Source of the DNA: Methanosarcinales archaeon
GTDB lineage: Archaea; Halobacteriota; Methanosarcinia; Methanosarcinales; EX4572-44
Assembly (NCBI GenBank): GCA_004212095.1
Contig: RXIJ01000087.1
Span: 1-10,340 of the forward strand
Length of the DNA: 10,340 nucleotides
Reading direction: 5' to 3'
The position numbers and the translations under genes are program-made. Under the pieces are notes generated by a model that did not search any database, was not told the origin of the DNA, and worked only from the letters and a program-made list of their open reading frames with translations. Below, one piece after another: positions 5,871-10,340 of this stretch; position 1 is the stretch's first letter, and each line of letters starts with the position of its first letter.

Positions 5871-6156
5871 TTCCAAGAGTGACTAACGCATAGTTGTTAC
5901 GAGTTGTTCCAATCTCCGAATCCGTCTTTCTGTAAACATTCTTTGGTGTTCTGGACTCTTCCTTAAACCGTTTTTTTCATTACTCTTCTTGGAATCGTTA
6001 TATCTTTTGATCCATCTCTGCAACCACATTCCGGATCTGCCAACACTTTTGCAGATTTTTAGAGCGCCGTTCGCCTTTTAGATATTGATCGACCGCATAC
6101 GATTGCGTCCCTGCTCTTTTGTATCCGTTTTGTCTGATTTTCCCATAACGCATCAT
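5871..6156 (-). pseudogene. Decayed transposase N-terminus (helix-turn-helix of an IS481/IS630-like element)
   Basis: From ATG 6156 or 6153 the minus strand reads MMRYGKIRQNGYKRAGTQ, then AVDQYLKGERRSK. After a one-base slip in an A5 run (complement of 6056-6060) it continues ICKSVGRSGMWLQRWIKRY. This is a typical transposase helix-turn-helix, with A-x-x-x-Y-L-x-G, ICK-x-x-GRS and W-x-KRY spacing. A second slip in an A7 run (complement of 5971-5977) restores FKEESRTPKNVYRKTDSEI. A third near 5909 gives EQLVTTMR, then an in-frame TAG (5883-5885) and SLLE. No DDE catalytic core is present and no terminal repeats were found. It is a non-functional fossil truncated next to the hairpin module. The IS family assignment is tentative. 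Confidence 0.7.
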
Positions 6157-6404
6157 CTATATGCGCTATGTTTTTTACGCTTGAAATTTCACAACTGTAA
6201 GTGATGTGCTGAGCCCTTCCAACTATCTGTCTTGCAGAGCAAAAGCCGGAGGTCTATTATCAAGCCAAAGACCAAGATATCTTTGTATTGATAAAAGATA
6301 TTTGAGTACGGGCTAAATGAGGTAGTCCTATCCATTAGACAGGATATTTGGAAGGCATAGGCACTAAACGATGTAAAGAGCTTTTCCAGTTAGCTAAACA
6401 AACA
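6157..6404. other. AT-rich spacer upstream of the transposase fossil
   Basis: No confident gene is seen. An 8-bp inverted repeat, ATATCTTT (6277-6284) / AAAGATAT (6294-6301), lies within it. A minus-strand frame of about 65 codons without stops is present but has no recognisable motif. It may be further remnant of an insertion. Confidence 0.3.
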
Positions 6405-6896
6405 CTATTTCTGTTTGATTGTTGCAATGTCGCCAAGAGTTGTTTCTTTGTTCCCCCCAGCACGTTTGTACTCTCCTGAAGTTATTTGTTCTGTTAATCT
6501 GATATGAAGTGTGTGTTCGAGTTTTTTTCTCACGCTATCTTCTGGGTGTATATCTCCACGCTCTATTTTGCGAATAAGACTTGCTTTTTCGTTAATTTTG
6601 TCTGCCAGTTCGTCTATAGTTAGTCCTGCGTTCTCACGTGCCTGTTTTATTAGTGCGTTGAGGTCTGTTATCAGTTCTTCTTTGAGTGCGTCAAAGATAT
6701 CGTGTCTTGGTCTTTTTGCCAATATAGGTCTGCCTGTAGTCACAGCTGGCGTTTTTTGCGTGGCTGGTGGCGTCCGTTGTATACTTATTGTTTTTCCATG
6801 CTTTGCACACTTGGGACAAACTTCAAGCGTTGTTCCTTCAATTCTTACACGCTGGGAGCGCCCTCTTATTTCCTGTCCGCATATTTCACATTGCAT
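6405..6896 (-). CDS. mbf1: Archaeal multiprotein bridging factor 1 (MBF1), zinc ribbon plus Cro/C1 HTH
   Basis: This is a 163-residue DNA- or transcription-associated protein of the archaeal MBF1 family. From the start chosen here the zinc ribbon is CEIC (Cys3, Cys6) and CPKC (Cys27, Cys30). A Pro/Thr-rich linker (about 40-62) follows, then the Cro/C1-type helix-turn-helix from about 76 to 133 (ARENAGLTIDELADKI, SLIRKIERG), and a basic C-terminal tail. Archaeal MBF1 is thought to link transcription or translation machinery to stress responses; its exact target is unsettled. In-frame ATGs also exist at 6905 and 6935. The TATA-like element at 6949-6960 predicts initiation near 6926, which excludes 6935, and the family normally begins just before the first zinc-ribbon Cys. 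No strong ribosome-binding site separates 6896 from 6905. The gene is apparently monocistronic and intact. Confidence 0.92.
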   Translation of the reverse strand: MQCEICGQEIRGRSQRVRIEGTTLEVCPKCAKHGKTISIQRTPPATQKTPAVTTGRPILAKRPRHDIFDALKEELITDLNALIKQARENAGLTIDELADKINEKASLIRKIERGDIHPEDSVRKKLEHTLHIRLTEQITSGEYKRAGGNKETTLGDIATIKQK

Positions 6897-6948
6897 ATTA
6901 ACCATCTTTTTGTTTGTTGATTCTTTTGTTTGCATAATTCGTTTTGTA

Positions 6949-6960
6949 GATAAAAAAAGT
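6949..6960 (-). promoter_or_regulatory. Candidate TATA box of MBF1
   Basis: On the minus strand it reads ACTTTTTTTATC, preceded by TGCAAA. The predicted start site is near 6926, leaving a short leader before the ATG at 6905 or 6896. It is weaker than the tpiA element because its T run is long. Confidence 0.35.
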
Positions 6961-7015
6961 TTGCATTAGTAAATTTGGGGAAACTTTTGATTTTCCTTTT
7001 ATTTGCTGTGTTATA

Positions 7016-7078
7016 TGTCCTGCCGAAACATAGCGGAGTGAGGTAAGGACACAAAGTATCCGTAGAGTTGCCAGATAC
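7016..7078. other. GC-richer island with two possible stem-loops
   Basis: TGTCCT (7016-7021) pairs with AGGACA (7046-7051) and encloses CCG (7023-7025) / CGG (7034-7036). GTATC (7056-7060) pairs with GATAC (7074-7078). The island stands out between AT-rich flanks and contains no convincing gene, so an RNA structure is possible but unproven. Confidence 0.2.
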
Positions 7079-7096
7079 CCGCCCATTTTTATATTT

Positions 7097-7369
7097 TCAC
7101 TTGCTATTTCTTTTATCACCATTTATTTCATTACTATTTCCCAAGAATTCATAATCAACTTTTTCTATATATATTTGAAAACGATTAAAATCATTATAAT
7201 TTATTAGTGGCTTAACTAATGATGATTTATTTCCCTTCATGTTTACAATTGGCCAGATTTTGATTTCTTTCGTTGTTATTCGCAGAAGTTCAATAATTGA
7301 AGCTGTCAACTTAGCTGTTTGATTTAAAAGTCTATCCCTTTTTTGGGTATGACCTGGTTTTGCAGGCAT
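7097..7369 (-). CDS. Hypothetical small basic protein
   Basis: This 90-residue frame starts at ATG 7369, preceded by GGTG four nt upstream and by a TATA-like TATTTAAA at 7389-7396. The same frame can be extended to TTG 7405. The product is rich in Lys, Asn and Ile (for example NYNDFNRFQIYIEKVDYEFL) with no recognised domain, signal peptide or membrane segment. The local DNA is AT-rich, where such residues arise by chance. It could be a real orphan gene or noise. Confidence 0.3.
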   Translation of the reverse strand: MPAKPGHTQKRDRLLNQTAKLTASIIELLRITTKEIKIWPIVNMKGNKSSLVKPLINYNDFNRFQIYIEKVDYEFLGNSNEINGDKRNSK

Positions 7370-7384
7370 GCTGCACCATACCGA

Positions 7385-7399
7385 CAGTTTTAAATACTG
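7385..7399. promoter_or_regulatory. Palindromic TATA-like element between two divergent small ORFs
   Basis: CAGT (7385-7388) and ACTG (7396-7399) flank TTTAAAT. The centre resembles a TATA box in both directions. About 25 bp away on each side is an ATG: 7369 on the minus strand and 7417 on the plus strand. This is the spacing expected for a near-leaderless divergent promoter. Confidence 0.3.
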
Positions 7400-7416
7400 T
7401 GCCAAGTCTGCCTTTT

Positions 7417-7587
7417 ATGGCAAAGATTTCAAAAGTTTTCAAAAGAATCTATTTCACAGACTCGTTTGAAAACTATTTTGCTTTAAAAAAACGTCTCGAT
7501 ATGCCAATTTTTATTTTTCCTGGACATGGGAGACATTGCACAGATTATTTTGATTTACCGTATCTTTACACGCCAATCAACACTTAA
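7417..7587 (+). CDS. Hypothetical small ORF, possibly a severed N-terminus
   Basis: This 56-codon frame starts at ATG 7417, about 25 bp after a TATA-like element, so a leaderless transcript is conceivable. It reads MAKISKVFKRIYF, then FALKKRLDMPIFIFPG and FDLPYLYTPINT, and ends at TAA. The sequence looks protein-like, with an amphipathic basic start, but I do not recognise a family. It may be the leading part of a truncated gene, perhaps from a mobile element, since a transposase fossil lies 110 bp further on. The spacer 7588-7695 shows nothing else. Confidence 0.25.
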   Translation: MAKISKVFKRIYFTDSFENYFALKKRLDMPIFIFPGHGRHCTDYFDLPYLYTPINT

Positions 7588-7695
7588 AACAGACTCCATT
7601 TCCTTAATGAGTTGTACTAACACCGTGTCCACTATTAATTTCCTTCTATCACTCTCATTTTTCCATTCTAATCCATAACTTGATGATAAATATCG

Positions 7696-8220
7696 CTAAG
7701 CCATCTCTCGGCGTTTGATCGTTGCGAGATTATAAAGATTAAATGCAAACGCGGTGAATATCATTTTTACGGCAACTCTTGCAACAGTCGTTACCTGTAC
7801 ATGACCTGAGTTAAATACGCTTTTTATCACAGCGTACGGTCGCTCGCCGGGTGATCTTTTCCTGCTTATCCGCTTGTTTAGCAGTTCTTAAACCACTTTC
7901 CCCCCTCTTTTGAGAGATCCACCTGTGAATCATAGAGGGATGCGGGTGTTGTCTTGATATCCCTGATAAATTCATGCTCTGTTTCCATCTTAGAGTGAAG
8001 TTTGTATCTAAAATAGGATTTTATGTTCTTTTTTGCCCATGTAACTGTCTTTACTTCGTCTTGTCTTTGCTTCATCGCCTCTTAGTTTATCTGACTTTTT
8101 TACATGGCCAGTATGTCCGTTGTGGTGTCCTCTGGTATTGTTATTAGTGTTGGTGTTGTGTTTGTTACTTGACCATGCAGTTTTATTCGGCACTCGAACA
8201 CTACGTATTGTGACAGCCCC
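7696..8220 (-). pseudogene. Decayed IS5-like DDE transposase, central and C-terminal parts
   Basis: Three minus-strand frames join into one transposase. The first (about 8220-8045) contains VRVPNKTAWSSNKHN and KKSDKLRGDEAKTRRSKD. A one-base slip near 8041-8049 leads to TWAKKNIKSYFRYKLHSKMETEHEFIRDI written across TTPASLYDSQVDLSKEG. After a disruption at the G6 run (complement of 7900-7905) and loss of roughly 40 residues, the third frame gives NKRISRKRSPGERPYAVIK and VKMIFTAFAFNLYNLA, ending at TAG 7696-7698. This is the layout of IS5-group DDE transposases: Asp in YDSQVD and Glu in PGERPYAV are candidate catalytic residues, while the N-terminal domain with the first Asp is absent. No terminal inverted repeats were identified. 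Confidence 0.8.
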
Positions 8221-8234
8221 ATGGTGGTGTTAAC

Positions 8235-8245
8235 TTTTATATATG
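8235..8245 (+). promoter_or_regulatory. TATA box of the Yip1-ABC-COG1361 operon
   Basis: CTTTTATATATG closely matches the archaeal TATA consensus. It predicts initiation near 8266, upstream of the GGAGG at 8286-8290. This rules out a start at GTG 8263. It sits at the edge of the transposase fossil. Confidence 0.5.
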
Positions 8246-8285
8246 TATATGACCTATCTTAAGTGCAGATAAAGTATAACCTTCA

Positions 8286-8290
8286 GGAGG
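8286..8290 (+). promoter_or_regulatory. Ribosome-binding site that fixes a TTG start
   Basis: GGAGG lies 8 nt before TTG 8299-8301. The nearer ATG at 8292 is out of frame, and the upstream in-frame GTG at 8263 has no ribosome-binding site. Confidence 0.6.
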
Positions 8291-8298
8291 AATGGAAT

Positions 8299-8943
8299 TT
8301 GAGTTTTGCAGAGCGAGTGATAGGAATAATAAAGAACCCGAAAAGCGCTATGGAAGACATCACGGAGCAGCCGTTGATAGAGGAAGCGGTTATAATCGTG
8401 GGAGTATATGCGGTTTTAAGTGCTATCTCAGGGCTTGTGATGGCTGAAAAAATCACCTATGTTTTTGAGGGGATGGAGGATGTGTCGTCATCGATTGAGT
8501 CGATTACAAGAGTATCCACTGTTGTTTTCCCATTAATAGGTGCTTTTATCGGATGGGTCGTTGTCACAGGAATCCTTCATCTGGTGTCCCTTGCTCTTGG
8601 TGGTGAGGGAAAGTTCTATCCACAGATTATGACTGTTGTTGGGTTTAGCATGATTCCTCTTATTTTTGGAGGCATCATCGGAATTGCATTAATTTCTATG
8701 GTTGAACCAATAACTGTAACGATTTCAGCGACAAATCCGTGGGCTGCAAAAGATGCGCTTAACAATCCATACCTGACTGCCTCAAGTGTATTTGGAACAC
8801 TCATGCAGTTCTGGGCTGCAGCGATAATATTCTTTGGGGTTAAGAATGCTCATCGTCTCTCGCCCGGGAAGTCTGCAGTTGTTGCAGGAATTCCTGTTGT
8901 GATTGCGATTATCTCCTTTGTATGGGGTAGCGGCATTGTATGA
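8299..8943 (+). CDS. Yip1-domain integral membrane protein
   Basis: This 214-residue protein is read from TTG 8299. The N-terminal SFAERVIGIIKNPKSAMEDI is the characteristic cytoplasmic lead-in of prokaryotic Yip1-domain proteins, with the K-x-P motif. Five hydrophobic segments follow at about 29-49, 75-101, 109-134, 164-182 and 193-210. The stop overlaps the start of the ABC ATPase gene (ATGA, 8940-8943), so the two are translationally coupled. Archaeal Yip1 proteins are poorly characterised. The context suggests a membrane partner or accessory of the ABC system, which is an inference. The start is unusual, but the ribosome-binding site and TATA position support it. Confidence 0.85.
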   Translation: MSFAERVIGIIKNPKSAMEDITEQPLIEEAVIIVGVYAVLSAISGLVMAEKITYVFEGMEDVSSSIESITRVSTVVFPLIGAFIGWVVVTGILHLVSLALGGEGKFYPQIMTVVGFSMIPLIFGGIIGIALISMVEPITVTISATNPWAAKDALNNPYLTASSVFGTLMQFWAAAIIFFGVKNAHRLSPGKSAVVAGIPVVIAIISFVWGSGIV

Positions 8944-9611
8944 GTATCCTTAAAATAGAGGATTTGTTCAAGTCGTATACGCTTGGCAGGCTCGATGTAC
9001 CTGTACTGCACGACATTAATCTTGCAATTGATGCCGGCGAGTTTGCTGCAATAATGGGGCCATCTGGCAGCGGAAAGAGCACACTCATGAATCTCATCGG
9101 CTGCCTTGACCGACCAACATCCGGGAAGATAACGATTGGGGGTGAGGATATTTCTATGCTCTCAGAAACAGAACTTGCCCATATTAGGGGTGAGAGAGTT
9201 GGTTTTGTTTTCCAAACGTTTAACCTGATATCCCGCCTCACTGCACTTAAAAATGTGGAGCTTCCGATGGTTTATCAGGATATTTCGCGGGGCGAGAGGC
9301 TCAAACGGGCGGCTAAACTTCTTGAAATGCTTAGTCTAATGGATCGGGCAGACCACAAGCCGCCCGAGCTTTCAGGAGGGCAGCGCCAGAGGGTTGCGAT
9401 TGCACGGGCGCTTGCAAATGAGCCGGATATTCTGCTTGCTGATGAGCCGACAGGAAACCTTGACTCGAAGACAGGTCTCGAAATTATGCAAATATTTAAT
9501 GACTTGCACAGCGAAGGGAGGACTATTATAATGGTTACTCATGATCAGGGGCTGGCAGAGAACTGCGATCGGATTATCAGGTTAAAAGATGGTGGGATTG
9601 AGAATGAATAG
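8940..9611 (+). CDS. ABC transporter ATP-binding protein, MacB/LolD (FtsE-like) type
   Basis: This 223-residue ATPase has every key motif: Walker A GPSGSGKST (40-48), Q-loop Gln92 in FVFQTFNL, signature LSGGQ (144-148), Walker B ILLADE (164-169) with catalytic Glu169, D-loop and H-loop His201. The closest family is the LolD/MacB/FtsE group, which usually pairs with a MacB-like FtsX-fold permease to move or sense envelope substrates rather than import nutrients. It overlaps the Yip1 gene by 4 nt, and its own end overlaps the start of the next ABC remnant by 8 nt (ATGAATAG). A permease would be expected beyond the window. No defects are visible. Confidence 0.95.
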   Translation: MSILKIEDLFKSYTLGRLDVPVLHDINLAIDAGEFAAIMGPSGSGKSTLMNLIGCLDRPTSGKITIGGEDISMLSETELAHIRGERVGFVFQTFNLISRLTALKNVELPMVYQDISRGERLKRAAKLLEMLSLMDRADHKPPELSGGQRQRVAIARALANEPDILLADEPTGNLDSKTGLEIMQIFNDLHSEGRTIIMVTHDQGLAENCDRIIRLKDGGIENE

Positions 9612-9753
9612 TGTTGATGTGTCGCACGTCTCAAAGTCTTTTGATGGACAGGCTGTAATCAGTGATTTATCCTTTGAGGTTAGAGCAGGTCTACTTATGT
9701 ATGGAAAAAAACCAACTATTAAAGAGGTAATAAAATATGTACGAGCGAATTAG
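9604..9753 (+). pseudogene. Truncated second ABC ATPase, N-terminal strand only
   Basis: ATG 9604 overlaps the previous stop by 8 nt. The frame encodes MNSVDVSHVSKSFDGQAVIS then DLSFEVRAGLL, the typical opening of a different ABC ATPase, where GEIxGLLGPNGAGKT should follow. Instead the homology stops just before Walker A and the frame runs through YGKKPTIKEVIKYVRAN to TAG 9751-9753. It therefore lacks Walker A, signature and Walker B and cannot bind ATP. The tail contains the GAGGT ribosome-binding site and the start of the next gene. The simplest reading is a deletion of most of a second ATPase gene within the operon. Confidence 0.7.
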
Positions 9754-10340
9754 GGTGCTCTTTGCAGCAATAATTATACTATCTTCCGCTGGAATATCAG
9801 GAGCAGTACTCGCGGAAAACTCCCTGGAGATTAGCCTTATAAAATACGATCCCTATCCTGTCAGCCCAGGATCTGACTTTAATATATGGGTCCAGGTGAA
9901 AAACATTGGAGATAACGAGGTAAGCGGTGCATCAATCGAGTTTGTCCCTGAATATCCGTTCGCAATTAAACCTGGTGAGAGCACGGTGAAGCATCCCGGA
10001 ACAATACGAGAAAAAGATGAAGTAGTGTACAGGTATGCTTTGCACGTTGACAGGGATGCTTTTGTTGGCACAAACACGATAGAGATAGGTTATAGAGTGG
10101 ATGGCACGTTCACTAAAAGGGAGTTTGATATCGAAGTGGGAAGCGAGGTTGTTGACGCCAGAGGAACGGTCAGACTTGAAAGCTGCGTGGTTAATCCGGA
10201 AGCAATCATTCCAGGCGATATAGCTATTCTAACACTAAAACTTACGAACAGTGCCTCACAGTACACGATTAAAATGGACGGGACAGACTACAGCATGAAT
10301 GCCCAGATACAGTCAGCAGAACTTTCAGGAGACGATGGGA
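9737..10340 (+). CDS. Secreted COG1361-type S-layer-like protein (3' end beyond window)
   Basis: At least 201 residues are encoded from ATG 9737, preceded by GAGGT at 9724-9728. The N-terminus has a signal peptide: positive YERIR, hydrophobic LFAAIIILSSAG, and probable cleavage after VLA at about residue 26. The mature part is beta-rich with CARDB/NEW3-like immunoglobulin-fold features: PYPVSPGSDFNIWVQVKNIG (40-58) and a second repeat NPEAIIPGDIAILTLKLTNS (153-172), each introducing a domain. Archaeal COG1361 proteins are often encoded beside MacB-like ABC ATPases and permeases and sit outside the cell membrane. That fits an envelope export or assembly function, which is inferred. The frame is open at the window end. 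Confidence 0.85.
   Translation, partial: MYERIRVLFAAIIILSSAGISGAVLAENSLEISLIKYDPYPVSPGSDFNIWVQVKNIGDNEVSGASIEFVPEYPFAIKPGESTVKHPGTIREKDEVVYRYALHVDRDAFVGTNTIEIGYRVDGTFTKREFDIEVGSEVVDARGTVRLESCVVNPEAIIPGDIAILTLKLTNSASQYTIKMDGTDYSMNAQIQSAELSGDDG

Noticed and set aside
6898..7122. Minus-strand frames upstream of MBF1
   Set aside because: They overlap the MBF1 start region in other frames, have no ribosome-binding site and show no recognisable motif.
7196..7270. C/D-box small RNA suggested by AATGATGA near 7218
   Set aside because: No correctly spaced D box or C'/D' pair was found.
8263..8298. GTG at 8263 as the start of the Yip1 gene
   Set aside because: It lies before the transcription start predicted from the TATA box and lacks a ribosome-binding site, while TTG 8299 follows GGAGG by 8 nt.

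Overview
The window looks like part of a euryarchaeal chromosome, probably from the Methanosarcinales or a related methanogen, ANME or alkane-oxidising lineage. The evidence is an archaeal-type triosephosphate isomerase, an archaeal MBF1 transcription factor, a COG1361 S-layer-like protein, TATA/BRE-like promoters, and ribosome-binding sites of the GGAGG and GGTGAT type. The lineage is an inference; there is no rRNA, tRNA or marker gene here to fix it.

Layout. 1-78 is the tail of a gene that resembles a nucleotide-sugar dehydrogenase C-terminus. 116-1962 is an Aquifex-type aconitase split in two by an out-of-frame internal deletion. 1963-2379 is a repeat-rich spacer. Then come three minus-strand genes: tpiA (2380-3054), a doubtful small ORF (3113-3424), and a 2-isopropylmalate/citramalate synthase (3421-4944) whose catalytic N-terminus has no canonical start codon. 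4950-5234 is a second repeat-rich spacer. A GNAT/RimI-like acetyltransferase follows (5235-5678, minus), then an inverted copy of the same repeat (5757-5822). 5871-6156 is a decayed transposase N-terminus. MBF1 is at 6405-6896 (minus). An AT-rich stretch with doubtful small ORFs leads to a second decayed transposase (7696-8220, minus). From 8299 the plus strand carries an apparently coupled operon: Yip1-domain membrane protein, MacB/LolD-type ABC ATPase, a truncated second ABC ATPase, and a secreted COG1361 protein that runs off the window.

The genes fall into three themes. The first is central and branched-chain carbon metabolism (aconitase, isopropylmalate/citramalate synthase, triosephosphate isomerase). 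The second is information processing (MBF1, RimI-like acetyltransferase). The third is a cell-envelope ABC export system.

The most striking non-coding feature is a family of short hairpins, mostly 9-bp arms with a 3-nt loop. They occur in at least three spacers, in both orientations, with base changes on one arm matched on the other. They often form a two-hairpin module joined by a linker containing ACTGGTTAT, and they sit in tandem repeats of 86 bp and 76-78 bp. The second theme is gene decay: an aconitase with a deletion, a synthase with no start codon, two transposase fossils and an ABC ATPase cut off before its Walker A motif, all within 10 kb.
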